Origin: Akkermansia sp.
Lineage (GTDB): Bacteria > Verrucomicrobiota > Verrucomicrobiia > Verrucomicrobiales > Akkermansiaceae
Assembly (NCBI GenBank): GCA_030523775.1
Contig: JAUNHW010000002.1
Location: 24,981-88,980, forward strand
Direction of reading: 5' to 3'
Length of the DNA: 64,000 nt
The translations under genes and the position numbers were made by a program. Shown here one piece after another: positions 16,045 through 24,364 of this stretch; positions within the stretch are counted from its first letter, which is position 1, and the number at the start of each line of letters is the position of its first letter. Under the pieces are notes generated by a model that made no database searches, was not told the origin of the DNA, and was given only the letters and a program-made list of their open reading frames with translations.

Positions 16045-16068
16045 TTCAGCGGCCACCCGCTCCCTTCC

Positions 16069-16102
16069 GGCAGCCCGCCACCGGCGCGGCTGCCTTTCTT
16101 TT
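16069..16102 (+). terminator. infA terminator
   Basis: Stem ggcagcc / ggctgcc with a 12-base loop followed by tttctttt, 25 bases after the infA stop. Confidence 0.7.
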
Positions 16103-16133
16103 GCAAAAAACGCCCCGGTGGTGGGAAGAACTG

Positions 16134-16355
16134 TCACTCCACGGTGTCCAGGTGGGTGACGCTGCTGCGCGGCTTGGAGCCGAGATCCAGGGCGCGGTTG
16201 AGCACGTGCTCGGGGTCGGTGTCGAAACGGTAGGCGGTGCAGTCCGGGCAGGTGGCGGCATCGCGGTCCACCACGGCGCCGCAAACGGCGCAGAGCTTGT
16301 AGCTGGCGGGATCATTCGCCACGGTGGTGGCAATCTCCTTGAAATCGGGCTGCAT
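16134..16355 (-). CDS. small zinc-ribbon protein
   Basis: 73 residues. Two CxxC knuckles (CAVC and CPDC, 10 residues apart) form a rubredoxin-like zinc ribbon at about 22-39, followed by a short tail (YRFDTDPEHVLNRAL). No catalytic signature. It lies just downstream of rpsT on the same strand, beyond a terminator-like hairpin at 16378-16410. Function unknown; a nucleic-acid- or protein-binding adaptor is possible. Confidence 0.7.
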   Translation of the reverse strand: MQPDFKEIATTVANDPASYKLCAVCGAVVDRDAATCPDCTAYRFDTDPEHVLNRALDLGSKPRSSVTHLDTVE

Positions 16356-16367
16356 GGCAGGAATGGG

Positions 16368-16410
16368 AAAAAGGAAAGGCGGGGCACCGGATTGCTGCCG
16401 ATACCCCGCC
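16368..16410 (-). terminator. rpsT terminator
   Basis: Minus-strand stem ggcgggg / ccccgcc around a 19-base loop, followed by TTTCCTTTTT, 25 bases after the rpsT stop. Confidence 0.7.
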
Positions 16411-16434
16411 CCCAAACAAAAACCGAAAGGGGAT

Positions 16435-16698
16435 TTAGGCGATGGAGGCGATAGCCTTGGCAGCCTTGCTCTTGTAGTTGGCTGCACGGTTGGCCGGCAC
16501 GGTGCCGCGCTTGGCCGCCTTGTCGATGGCGGAAGCGAAGTTGTTGTAGGCGGCGGAGGCAGCCTCCTTGTCCTTGCCTTCCACGGCGGCGTCCACCTTC
16601 TTGCGGAGGGTGCGGACGCGGGACATGGTGGAACGGTTGGCCGCGGTACGGGTGGCGGTCTGGCGGATGCGCTTCTTAGCGGAGAGTGTATGAGCCAT
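16435..16698 (-). CDS. rpsT: 30S ribosomal protein S20
   Basis: 87 residues. Starts MAHTLSAKKRIRQTATRTAANRS and is rich in Lys, Arg and Ala, with the three-helix S20 pattern (FASAIDKAAKRGTVPANRAANYKSKAAKAI). Binds 16S rRNA early in assembly. Transcribed alone, with its own promoter and terminator. Confidence 0.95.
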   Translation of the reverse strand: MAHTLSAKKRIRQTATRTAANRSTMSRVRTLRKKVDAAVEGKDKEAASAAYNNFASAIDKAAKRGTVPANRAANYKSKAAKAIASIA

Positions 16699-16732
16699 AA
16701 TGGTGATGAATGGTTTTCGTTTGGTGGGGGCA

Positions 16733-16760
16733 AGTTTACACAGTTCCGCCCCTTTGTCAA
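16733..16760 (-). promoter_or_regulatory. rpsT promoter
   Basis: TTGACA (16760-16755), 16 bases, TAAACT (16738-16733); leader of about 30 bases to the ATG at 16698. Confidence 0.75.
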
Positions 16761-16823
16761 GAGAATTGGCAAGAATTGCATAAAAAATGAGTCATGGCGG
16801 CTGCGGCCGGGTGGCACTAAAGC

Positions 16824-16852
16824 TTGCCAGCACGGCGGATAAATGGTAGCAT
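16824..16852 (+). promoter_or_regulatory. promoter of the 16860-22138 operon, near-zero leader
   Basis: TTGCCA (16824-16829), 17 bases, TAGCAT (16847-16852); the ATG at 16860 follows after 7 bases. Confidence 0.6.
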
Positions 16853-16859
16853 GGCCGTG

Positions 16860-17537
16860 ATGAAGGCATTTTGGAAAGCGGTTGCCCCGGCGGCGGTGCT
16901 CGCGCTGTGCGCGTGCACATCCACGCGCGCGGGGAAGGTGGCGCCGGCAAGGGAACCGGCCCAGGTGGCAGCACCCGCCACCACCGCAGAGGCCGGGAAT
17001 GCCGCAACTGCGGAGCAAGCCGCCACGGCGACCCAAACGGAAAGCTCCACCCTCATCGGACGCTTCTTTTCCGGCTTGTTCGGGTACGGCTCCAAAGACA
17101 AGCAGGCCGACTCCCCCGCGGATGCCGCCCCGCAGGCAACCAACGGGGAACAGGTGACCCCCACACCGGAGCAGCAGGAGGCCGCGCTGAAACTGCTGGC
17201 GGAACAGGGCCCCGGCGATAACATCCCCGAGCCCTCTGCGCAGGATATCTCCGTGCAAGCCGGACAAAGCGGCCCGCTCACGCTGGGCCTGCCGCAGTTC
17301 GGTGCCGAACCGGCGGACGGCTTGGGCACCACCACCCTGGGCAATGGCAGCGTGCTGCGCGCGGCACCGGGGCTGCGCATCCGCAACCTCGCCCCGCCGG
17401 AAGAGGCCATCAGCACAGACGGCGCACCGAACGCCCCCAAGCCCAATTCCGCGGAAATGCGCGGCCTGCGCCCCTTATCACTGCCGGAGAACCTGCCCAT
17501 GGACATCAACGGCAAACTCACCAAGGACAAGAGATGA
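16860..17537 (+). CDS. putative lipoprotein of unknown function
   Basis: 225 residues from the ATG at 16860; earlier in-frame starts (TTG at 16824, ATG at 16851) lie in the promoter. The signal peptide MKAFWKAVAPAAVLALCAC has a lipobox-like end, so membrane anchoring is likely. The rest is low-complexity, rich in Ala, Pro, Glu and Gln, with a short hydrophobic GRFFSGLFGYGS segment near residue 70. No family is recognised. First gene of a seven-gene operon; its stop overlaps the next ATG (ATGA). Confidence 0.7.
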   Translation: MKAFWKAVAPAAVLALCACTSTRAGKVAPAREPAQVAAPATTAEAGNAATAEQAATATQTESSTLIGRFFSGLFGYGSKDKQADSPADAAPQATNGEQVTPTPEQQEAALKLLAEQGPGDNIPEPSAQDISVQAGQSGPLTLGLPQFGAEPADGLGTTTLGNGSVLRAAPGLRIRNLAPPEEAISTDGAPNAPKPNSAEMRGLRPLSLPENLPMDINGKLTKDKR

Positions 17538-18757
17538 CTGATACCCCACCCCGCAAATTCGTGGCAGAGCCCTTTGCCTACCACCAAGAGGTGGAACTGC
17601 GCATCGACAACCTCACCAACCAGGGAGAGGGCGTGGGGCGCATCGAGAACTGGGTGGTGTTCGTGCCCTTCACGCTGCCGGGGGAACTGGTGAAGGCGCG
17701 CATCTACCGCAATGAGAAAAACTGCTCCCACGCGGACCTGGTGGAGGTGCTGGAGCCCTCCCCGCACCGCATACGGCCCGTGTGCCCGGTGTTCGGCTAC
17801 TGCGGCGGCTGCCAGTACCAGCACCTGGAATACGCGCGCCAGCTGGAGTACAAGACCGCCCAGGTGGCGGACCTGCTGCGCCTGCAGACCGGGCTGGAGC
17901 CGCCGGTGAACCCCGCCATCGCCTCCCCGCAAACCTTCGGCTACCGCTCCAAAATCACCCCGCACTTCCACAAGCCCAAGGAGGCCAAGATGGGCAGCAT
18001 CGGTTTCCTGCGCGCCGGCTCCCGCTCCGAGGTGTGCGATGTGCGGCAGTGCCCCATCGCCATGGACCCCATCAACGCCGCCCTGCCCGCCCTGCGGAAA
18101 TCCGTGCAGCAGGCGGCCGCGCAGTACAAGCGCGGGGCCACCCTGCTCATGCGCGTGAGCGAGGGCGGCGTCATCACCAACAACAACGCCGTGTGCACCG
18201 AGCACGTGGGCGCGCTCACCTTCAATTTCCTGGCGGGGGATTTCTTCCAGAACAACCCGTTCATCCTGCCGCTCTTCACGGGCTACGTGGCGGAAAAGGC
18301 CTGCCAGGACGGCACGCGCTACCTGGTGGATGCCTACTGCGGCAGCGGCTTGTTTGCGCTCACGCTCGCCCCGCACTTCCAGAAGGTGCTGGGCGTGGAG
18401 GTGAGCGAGACCAGCGCGGACTGGGCGCGCGCCAACGCCCGCGGCAACGGCATCGAGCACGCCTCCTTCCTGGCCGCCAGCGCAGAGGCCATCTTTGCAG
18501 AGGTGGACTTCCCCGCAAACGAGACCGCCGTGGTGATAGACCCCCCGCGCAAGGGGTGCGACAAGGTTTTCCTGGACCAGCTCTTCGCCTTCGGCCCGGC
18601 GCGCGTGGTGTACGTCTCCTGCAACCCCGCCACGCAGATACGCGACCTGGCGGAATTCGACAAGGCCGGATACGAGGTGGAGGAGGTGCAACCCTTCGAC
18701 CTCTTCCCGCAAACAAAACACCTGGAGTGCGTGGCCGTGCTCCGCAAAAAGGCATGA
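17534..18757 (+). CDS. 23S rRNA (uracil-5-)-methyltransferase, RlmD/RlmCD family
   Basis: 407 residues. An N-terminal TRAM RNA-binding domain (about 14-75) is followed by the iron-sulfur cysteines in CPVFGYCGGCQYQ, a central domain, and the class I methyltransferase fold with VDAYCGSGLFAL (SAM loop), DPPRKGC and the catalytic cysteine in VYVSCNPAT. Methylates C5 of a uridine in 23S rRNA or tRNA; the exact position (U747/U1939 or tRNA U54) cannot be told. ATGA overlaps on both sides. Confidence 0.88.
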   Translation: MTDTPPRKFVAEPFAYHQEVELRIDNLTNQGEGVGRIENWVVFVPFTLPGELVKARIYRNEKNCSHADLVEVLEPSPHRIRPVCPVFGYCGGCQYQHLEYARQLEYKTAQVADLLRLQTGLEPPVNPAIASPQTFGYRSKITPHFHKPKEAKMGSIGFLRAGSRSEVCDVRQCPIAMDPINAALPALRKSVQQAAAQYKRGATLLMRVSEGGVITNNNAVCTEHVGALTFNFLAGDFFQNNPFILPLFTGYVAEKACQDGTRYLVDAYCGSGLFALTLAPHFQKVLGVEVSETSADWARANARGNGIEHASFLAASAEAIFAEVDFPANETAVVIDPPRKGCDKVFLDQLFAFGPARVVYVSCNPATQIRDLAEFDKAGYEVEEVQPFDLFPQTKHLECVAVLRKKA

Positions 18758-19140
18758 GCGCGAACCCCACAGACACCGAGCGCCTGGGGCGCAGCGCGGA
18801 GGACTACCTGGAGGCCATCGGCATGCTCTGCCAGCGGCAGGGCCAGGCGCAGGCCAGCGCCATTGCAGAGCTGCTGGGCGTGCGCATGCCCAGTGTCACC
18901 GCTGCCCTGCGCAAACTGGCCGCAGAGGGGCTCATCACCTATGAGCCGTACGCCCCCGTGCAGCTCACGGGCAAGGGGAGCGCCTATGCGGAGCGCGTGA
19001 TGGCGGCCCACCGCACGCTGTGCCGCTTCATGCGGGAATGCGCCGGGCTCTCCGAAACCCGCGCGGAGGAGGCCGCCTGCCAGATGGAACACTTTCTCAC
19101 GGGGGAGGAAATCGCCAACATCGCACGCCGCCTGCCCTAA
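18754..19140 (+). CDS. DtxR/MntR-family metal-dependent regulator
   Basis: 128 residues. The N-terminal winged helix (SAEDYLEAIGML, then IAELLGVRMPSVTAALRKLAAEGLITYEPY) is typical of DtxR/MntR. The dimerisation part retains EEAACQMEHF, the Cys-x-x-Glu-His metal ligand set of DtxR. There is no C-terminal SH3-like domain, so it is the short MntR-like form. It probably senses Fe or Mn; no metal transporter is adjacent. The ATG overlaps the previous stop. Confidence 0.82.
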   Translation: MSANPTDTERLGRSAEDYLEAIGMLCQRQGQAQASAIAELLGVRMPSVTAALRKLAAEGLITYEPYAPVQLTGKGSAYAERVMAAHRTLCRFMRECAGLSETRAEEAACQMEHFLTGEEIANIARRLP

Positions 19141-19185
19141 CGCGGGTTGAACAAACATGAACGCCGCCGTGTCACACCAGCAGAA

Positions 19186-19920
19186 ATGAACCAGTACCGC
19201 CTCACCGTCACGCAATCCCTGCTCATCCTCAACATCATTGTCTTCGTGGTGGGGCTCGCTGTGCAGCGCAACGCCATTTTCTGCATCGCCATGCCGGAGG
19301 GCTATCCGGTCTCCATCTTCGAGCTGCTGGGTGCGCACTCCTGGTACCTCTCCTTCACCAACGGCGAGCTCTGGCGCCTGGTCACCTATCAGTTTGTGCA
19401 CGCCAACCTGGGGCACCTGGTGTTCAACATGTGGGCCCTGTACTTCTTCGGCCCCGTGGTGGAGGAGATGATGGGTTCCCGCCGCTACCTGGCGTACTAC
19501 CTGGGCTGCGGCGTGGCGGGCGCGCTCTTCTCCTCCCTGCTGGCGTACTACGGCGTGTACGGTTCCCTTTCCGACCCCGCCGCATACGTGTACACCTGCA
19601 ACCGGCTCCTGGCGGAAGGCTGCGCCGTTCCCGGCGCACCCTCGCAAATCGTGCCCATGGTGGGCGCCTCCGCCGCCATCTACGGCGTGATGATAGCGGC
19701 GGCGTTCATGTTCCCGGATGCGCGGCTGCGCCTGCTCTTCCCGCCCATCACGCTCAAGCTGCGCACCTTCGCCTGGGTGATTATCGGCATCGCCACCGTT
19801 GTCATCCTCTTCAACCTCACCAACGCCGGCGGCGAGGCCGGGCACCTCGGCGGCATCATCCTCGGCGCCATTGTCATGCTCGTGTGGAAATGGCGCATCT
19901 TCTCCAACAACAAATCATGA
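19186..19920 (+). CDS. rhomboid-family intramembrane serine protease
   Basis: 244 residues from the ATG at 19186; a TTG at 19147 in frame would add 13 charged residues. Six or more hydrophobic segments. The catalytic dyad is visible: Ser162 in GASAAIYG and His220 in AGHLGG. The HANLGHLVFNMWALYFFGP block matches rhomboid helix 2. Cleaves membrane proteins within or near their helices; substrate unknown. The stop overlaps the HAD gene start. Confidence 0.88.
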   Translation: MNQYRLTVTQSLLILNIIVFVVGLAVQRNAIFCIAMPEGYPVSIFELLGAHSWYLSFTNGELWRLVTYQFVHANLGHLVFNMWALYFFGPVVEEMMGSRRYLAYYLGCGVAGALFSSLLAYYGVYGSLSDPAAYVYTCNRLLAEGCAVPGAPSQIVPMVGASAAIYGVMIAAAFMFPDARLRLLFPPITLKLRTFAWVIIGIATVVILFNLTNAGGEAGHLGGIILGAIVMLVWKWRIFSNNKS

Positions 19921-20603
19921 CTGCTATCTTCGACATGGACGGGACGCTGTTCCCGGGAGACTCCCAGCTGCGCTTTGCGCGGCGCATCCTGAAACGCCAC
20001 GGCTGGCGGCGGCTGTACCTGCTGCTGCTGCTGCCCGTGGGGCTGCTGCGCGCCGTGCGCCTGGTGGGCACATCCTTCATGAAGCGCGCGTACCTCTCCC
20101 TGGTGTGGCGCATGCCCAAGGATGAGCTGGAGGCAGAATGCGAATCCTTTGTGAAGGAGGAGCTGCTGCCGAACATCTACCCCGCCCTCCGCGAGCGCCT
20201 GGACCAGCACGACCGCGCGGGCGACCGCACCGTGCTCTGCTCCGCCTCCCCCGGCTGGTGGACCCGCCTGATGGGGCGCGAGCTCAACTTCGACTACACC
20301 ATCGGCACCCCCATCACCATGGGAGACCGCGTGCCCCTGCTGCCGGCCCTCGCGGCCCCAGGCAACAACAAGGGGCTCAACAAGCTCGCGCGCCTGAAAG
20401 ACCTGGCCATCACCCACGCGGACGTGCTCTACACGGACAGCGCGGCGGACGAGGCGCTGATGGGCATCTGCGAGCGCACCGTGCTGGTGAATCCCACCCC
20501 CGCCCTACGCGCCGCGCACCCGGAGGCGGAGGTGCTGGAAACGCACGACACGCAGGACTGCACCTCCCTTTCCTTCGCCTGCCGCTGCCTGCTGGGCCTG
20601 TAA
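19917..20603 (+). CDS. HAD-IB (SerB-like) phosphatase
   Basis: 228 residues. HAD motif I is at the very start (FDMDGTLFPGDS, Asp6/Asp8), motif II is CSASPGWW, motif III is probably the Lys in NNKGLNKL, and motif IV is YTDSAADEALM. The helical cap includes a hydrophobic stretch (LYLLLLLPVGLLRAV). Subfamily IB includes phosphoserine phosphatase and lipid-phosphate phosphatases; the hydrophobic cap would suit a membrane-associated substrate, which is inference. ATGA overlap with the rhomboid gene. Confidence 0.82.
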   Translation: MTAIFDMDGTLFPGDSQLRFARRILKRHGWRRLYLLLLLPVGLLRAVRLVGTSFMKRAYLSLVWRMPKDELEAECESFVKEELLPNIYPALRERLDQHDRAGDRTVLCSASPGWWTRLMGRELNFDYTIGTPITMGDRVPLLPALAAPGNNKGLNKLARLKDLAITHADVLYTDSAADEALMGICERTVLVNPTPALRAAHPEAEVLETHDTQDCTSLSFACRCLLGL

Positions 20604-20606
20604 CCC

Positions 20607-21476
20607 ATGATACGCGAATTCATAACGGCAAACATGCGGCACCTCTGCACGGCGGTGCGGCTGTGGCTGGCACTGGTGTTCATGCTGCTGGTCTGGTGCT
20701 GCCTCACCCTGCCGCCGCACGCCAGCCTGCTGGACCTGCTGCGGGAGTACGCCGCCACCAGCGGCGGCATCTTCCCCGTGGGCGTGCTGAGCTGGAAAAC
20801 GCTTGCCTTCGCCCTGCTGCTGGGGCTGGCCTTTGTGCCGCGCGGCCCGGGTGCGCTGTGGAACGCCGTGCTGTGCGTGTGCCTCACGCTTTCGCTGGGC
20901 TGGCTCTCCTGCATGGTGTTCGGCCCGCACCTGCTGCTGCCCGCCCCGCTGGATTCCTGCCCGGAAGCCGTGGCGTTCATGCAGATGCCGGACACCGGCG
21001 GCGCCATCGTCTCCGTGGCGCTCTGCGGCTGCATTTTGGCAGGCCTGTGCGCCGCCACGCGCACGCGGGTGCTGGTCACCACCCTCACCAGCCTGGCGCT
21101 GTGGTTTGTGCTCAGCGACATGCTGTGGTGGGCGCTGGCGCGGGATGTGGCGCCGGATTCCCTGCTGTACGAAACGGCGCAGTCCGTGAAGTTCCACCCC
21201 TGGGTGTGCGCGCTGCTGCCGGGGCTCTTCTTCGGCGTGTTCATGCTGCTCATGAGCATCCTGCAGGCCTACACCGAGAAAAAGGCACCGGCGCCCGAAC
21301 AGGAAGCCCTGCCAGAACCCGTGCCGGAAACGGAGGAGGCGGCGGAGGCGGCGGAAGGAGACATCACGCCCGCCGAGATTGTGGCGCCGCAAAAACCCGT
21401 CCCCACCCTGCCGCCACCCACCGTGCTGGAGGCGGAGGTGGTGGAAGACAAACCCGCCACGCCGCCCGCACCATGA
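20607..21476 (+). CDS. multi-pass membrane protein with Pro/Glu-rich tail
   Basis: 289 residues. About six hydrophobic helices span residues 15-225 (for example WLALVFMLLVWCCLTL and LLPGLFFGVFMLLMSI). A cytoplasmic or periplasmic tail of about 60 residues rich in Glu, Pro, Ala and Val follows. No family is recognised. Three bases separate it from the HAD gene and it overlaps the L,D-transpeptidase, so a cell-envelope role is plausible. Confidence 0.72.
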   Translation: MIREFITANMRHLCTAVRLWLALVFMLLVWCCLTLPPHASLLDLLREYAATSGGIFPVGVLSWKTLAFALLLGLAFVPRGPGALWNAVLCVCLTLSLGWLSCMVFGPHLLLPAPLDSCPEAVAFMQMPDTGGAIVSVALCGCILAGLCAATRTRVLVTTLTSLALWFVLSDMLWWALARDVAPDSLLYETAQSVKFHPWVCALLPGLFFGVFMLLMSILQAYTEKKAPAPEQEALPEPVPETEEAAEAAEGDITPAEIVAPQKPVPTLPPPTVLEAEVVEDKPATPPAP

Positions 21477-22138
21477 TGAAACGCACCCTGCTGCTTGCCG
21501 CCGCCTGCCTTGCCATGTCCCTCCCCTCCTGCACCCCGGATGAACCCGACCGCGTGGCGATTGCATACCGCCACGTGAAACCCGCCTGGGGAGCACATTT
21601 CGGCAAGCCCGTGTTCATCCGCATCATCAAGGAGAAGCGGGAACTGGAACTGCATGTGAGGGAGGAGGAGGAAAATTCCTGGCACCTGCTCAAAACCTAC
21701 CCCATTGCCGCCATGAGCGGCACGCTGGGCCCCAAACAGGCGGAGGGCGACCTCCAGGCCCCCGAGGGCTTTTACGAGGTCTACCCCAGCTCCCTCAACC
21801 CCCGCAGCAACCACTGGCTAGCCTTCAACGTGGGATACCCCAACGCCTACGACCGCTCGCTCGGCCGCACCGGCAGCTACATCATGGTGCACGGCGGCGC
21901 CAGCTCGGTGGGCTGTTTCGCCATCACCGACCCCGCCATCGAAGAGGTCTATACCATGGTGCACCAGGCCCTCGAGGCCGGCCAGAAATACGTGCCCGTG
22001 CAAATCTACCCCTTCGAGATGACCCCGCAGCGCATGCAGAACGAACAGGATTCCCCCCACCACGAATTCTGGCAATACCTCCAACCCGGCTGGCAGTTCA
22101 CACACGAACACGCCGCCCCCTACCAGCCCGAGCGCTGA
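21473..22138 (+). CDS. L,D-transpeptidase (YkuD/YafK-like) lipoprotein
   Basis: 221 residues. A signal peptide with lipobox LPSC anchors it to a membrane. The YkuD domain shows ALGRTGSYIMVHGG-type sequence and SSVGC with catalytic Cys148 and the upstream His of VHGG, the HGxxxSxGC arrangement of YafK enzymes. Expected to form 3-3 crosslinks in peptidoglycan or attach/detach proteins. Two ATGs at 21473 and 21476; the first overlaps the preceding stop. Last gene of the operon. Confidence 0.87.
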   Translation: MMKRTLLLAAACLAMSLPSCTPDEPDRVAIAYRHVKPAWGAHFGKPVFIRIIKEKRELELHVREEEENSWHLLKTYPIAAMSGTLGPKQAEGDLQAPEGFYEVYPSSLNPRSNHWLAFNVGYPNAYDRSLGRTGSYIMVHGGASSVGCFAITDPAIEEVYTMVHQALEAGQKYVPVQIYPFEMTPQRMQNEQDSPHHEFWQYLQPGWQFTHEHAAPYQPER

Positions 22139-22239
22139 GAGGCACCGCCTCCCCCCCCGAATCGGGTGTCACAGGAAAGTCTACGGGGGTGAGAAATCAT
22201 GCGGTCGCAATTCCTTTGGAAATACAGCGTCCTGTGTCA

Positions 22240-22304
22240 ATTTTAGCAGATTTTGGCAGGAAAATCACTTTTTTGTTGACTTTCCTGTCAAAATTTGCTA
22301 AATC
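22240..22304. promoter_or_regulatory. 28-bp inverted-repeat operator over the abiEi promoter
   Basis: Arms 22240-22267 and 22277-22304 are reverse complements at 23 of 28 positions, with a 9-base centre. The right arm covers TTGACT (22276-22281), a 17-base spacer and TAAATC (22299-22304), so a dimer bound here would block transcription. AbiEi antitoxins are known to repress their own promoters through long inverted repeats. Confidence 0.75.
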
Positions 22305-22315
22305 CGGCCTTGCAA

Positions 22316-22954
22316 ATGACCGCTAGCCTATACAGCCGATTTGGCGGGGTGCCTGTGAGCTATGATGTGCTCAAGACGGCGCTGGCGCGCTACAAGTCGC
22401 CACACGGGCGGCTGAAGCTGCTGGAGCGGCGCGGGGAGGTGGTGCCCCTGCGGCGCGGGCTGTACCTGTGCCGCGCGGAGGGGATCCTGCTCTCGGAGGG
22501 GCTGATGGCGAACCACATCGTCTCGCCGTCGTACGTATCGTACGAGACGGCCTTGTCGTGGCACGGCATCATCCCGGAGCGGGTGGCGGTGGTGCGTTCC
22601 GCATGCACGGCGCGCTCCAAGGAATTCCGGAACGCCACCGGGCGATACACCTACACGCAGGTTGCACCGGGGTATTTCGCGCTGGGGCAGACGATGCAGG
22701 GGCACGGCGCGGATGCATACGCGATAGCGAGCCCCGAAAAGGCGCTGTGCGACCTCATCCTGGCCACGCCGCGGCTGCGGTTGCAGTCGCCGCGGGCCGC
22801 ACGCACCTACGCAGAGTACTACCTGCGGGCGGATATGGATGAGCTTGCGGGCTGGGATGCCGACCTCATCCACGCCTGCGCGCTGGCAGCCAACAAGAAG
22901 AACAAGGACCTATTGCACTTGGAAAGGATGATACGCAATGAACAACGCGATTGA
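22316..22954 (+). CDS. abiEi: AbiEi-type antitoxin / transcriptional regulator
   Basis: 212 residues from the ATG at 22316, 11 bases after the -10. An N-terminal winged helix (YDVLKTALARYKSPHGRLKLLERRGEVVPLRRGLYL) leads into the AbiEi antitoxin domain (NHIVSPSYVSYETALSWHGIIPE, ASPEKALCDLI). In intact type IV systems AbiEi represses the operon and neutralises the nucleotidyltransferase AbiEii. The partner next door is a 51-codon stub, so this is either an orphan regulator or a decaying system. Confidence 0.85.
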   Translation: MTASLYSRFGGVPVSYDVLKTALARYKSPHGRLKLLERRGEVVPLRRGLYLCRAEGILLSEGLMANHIVSPSYVSYETALSWHGIIPERVAVVRSACTARSKEFRNATGRYTYTQVAPGYFALGQTMQGHGADAYAIASPEKALCDLILATPRLRLQSPRAARTYAEYYLRADMDELAGWDADLIHACALAANKKNKDLLHLERMIRNEQRD

Positions 22955-23093
22955 GCAAATGCTCTCCCGGTACGAGATAGGGAGCGTGCAGAAGGAAATC
23001 GACGCCCTGCGGGAAATTGTGCAGCAGATTGCGCTGCGCGGTTCCGGTTTCGCCAAGGCGTTCAGGGCGATGCGGATGCCCCCGCCGCCTTAG
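22938..23093 (+). pseudogene. abiEii: AbiEii toxin remnant (first ~35 codons only)
   Basis: The ATG at 22938 overlaps the end of abiEi as in normal AbiE operons. The first residues (MNNAIEQMLSRYEI, then DALREIVQQIALRG) match the N-terminus of AbiEii. The frame then gives FAKAFRAMRMPPPP and stops; the nucleotidyltransferase motif (GGTALR) and about 200 residues are missing. The stop overlaps the end of the convergent rlmI-like gene, suggesting a deletion removed the rest. Confidence 0.75.
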
Positions 23094-24274
23094 CGGCCTG
23101 GCACCATTTCAAAGGTGTAGCCCTTGAGGTACTCCGTTTCCGGGATGTTGAGGAGGACGGGGTGGTCCGGGCTCTGGCCGTGGGTCTTGACGAGGCGGAG
23201 GGTGCAGTGGCCGTCCACGGCGGCATCCGCGATGGTCTGCTTGAAGATTTCCGCGCTGGCGTGGTGAGAGCAGCAGAAGGTGGAGAGCACGCCGCCCACG
23301 GGGAGCATCTGCATGGCGCGCAGGTGGATTTCCTTGTATCCGCGCATGGCTCCGCCCAGGCTCTTCTTGTTGCGGGTGAAGCTGGGGGGATCCAGGATAA
23401 CGAGGTCCCACTTGGGCTCCGCGCCGTTGCGCACGGCCTCGCTCTCGCGCTTCAGGAAGTCGAAGGCGTTCTCGGCTATGGCATCCACCTTCACGCCGTT
23501 GAGCTGCGCGTTCTTTTGGACGGATGCAACGGCGTCCTCCGAGATGTCCACGGCGGTGACGGAGGCGGCGCCGGCCTTGGCGCAGGCGAGGGCGAATCCG
23601 CCCTGGTTGCAGAAGCAATCCAGCACGCGGCGTCCGCGGGCGAATTGGGCCACCTCGCCGTAGTTCTGGAGCTGGTCCAGGTAGAGCCCGGTCTTCTGCC
23701 CGGTGGCGAGGTCCACCATGAACTTGATGCCGCGCGCCCGGGCCTCGAAGGGCTCCGGCTGCTCGCCGCGCGCCACGTAGGTCTCCGGCTCTATACCCTC
23801 CGCCGCCAGCATGGGAGAATCATTGCGCACAATAATGGCGCGCGGGTTGAAGAGGTCGCCCAGGATATCGCGGATGAGCCCCAGGCGCAGGTACATGGCC
23901 ATGGTGAGCGTTTGCACCACCAGCACATCCGCATAGCGGTCGATGATGAGGCCAGGCAGGCCGTCGCTCTCGCTCCACACCAGGCGCATCAGGGATTCTC
24001 CGGGCAGCATGCGCTCGCGCAGGGCGGCGGCCATGCCGATACGGCGGGCGAAGAAATCGCGGTCCAAATCCTGCTTGCGGCGGGAGAAGCGGCGCGCCAC
24101 AATCTGGGAGTGCGGGTTGTACATGGCGGAGCCCAGGTAGCGGTCCTTCTGGTCCTTGAGCAGCACCACATCCCCCGGCTGCGGGTTGCCGAACACCGCG
24201 CGCACCTCCGTGCCGTACACCCAGTCATGCCCGTGAAAGATACGCGCCTTGGGCGCTATGATAAGACCTGCCAT
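23090..24274 (-). CDS. rlmI: 23S rRNA (cytosine-5-)-methyltransferase, RlmI family
   Basis: 394 residues. An N-terminal PUA domain (IFHGHDWVYGTEV, PGDVVLLKDQKDRYLGSAMYN) and a Rossmann methyltransferase domain with VDLATGQKTGLYLDQ, LDCFCNQGGFALACAKAGA and DPPSFTRNKKSL. RlmI methylates C1962 of 23S rRNA; the same target is inferred. The start at 24274 follows a strong promoter by 8 bases. Confidence 0.9.
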   Translation of the reverse strand: MAGLIIAPKARIFHGHDWVYGTEVRAVFGNPQPGDVVLLKDQKDRYLGSAMYNPHSQIVARRFSRRKQDLDRDFFARRIGMAAALRERMLPGESLMRLVWSESDGLPGLIIDRYADVLVVQTLTMAMYLRLGLIRDILGDLFNPRAIIVRNDSPMLAAEGIEPETYVARGEQPEPFEARARGIKFMVDLATGQKTGLYLDQLQNYGEVAQFARGRRVLDCFCNQGGFALACAKAGAASVTAVDISEDAVASVQKNAQLNGVKVDAIAENAFDFLKRESEAVRNGAEPKWDLVILDPPSFTRNKKSLGGAMRGYKEIHLRAMQMLPVGGVLSTFCCSHHASAEIFKQTIADAAVDGHCTLRLVKTHGQSPDHPVLLNIPETEYLKGYTFEMVPGR

Positions 24275-24282
24275 ACGCCCAC

Positions 24283-24311
24283 AGGATACCGCAACGCGCC
24301 GCGTGCGTCAA
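24283..24311 (-). promoter_or_regulatory. rlmI promoter, near-zero leader
   Basis: TTGACG (24311-24306), 17 bases, TATCCT (24288-24283), then 8 bases to the ATG at 24274. Confidence 0.68.
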
Positions 24312-24364
24312 TTGATTTGCGCCCGGCGTCTGCAAATCAAATCGGGATTGGAACGGGAAAGGGC

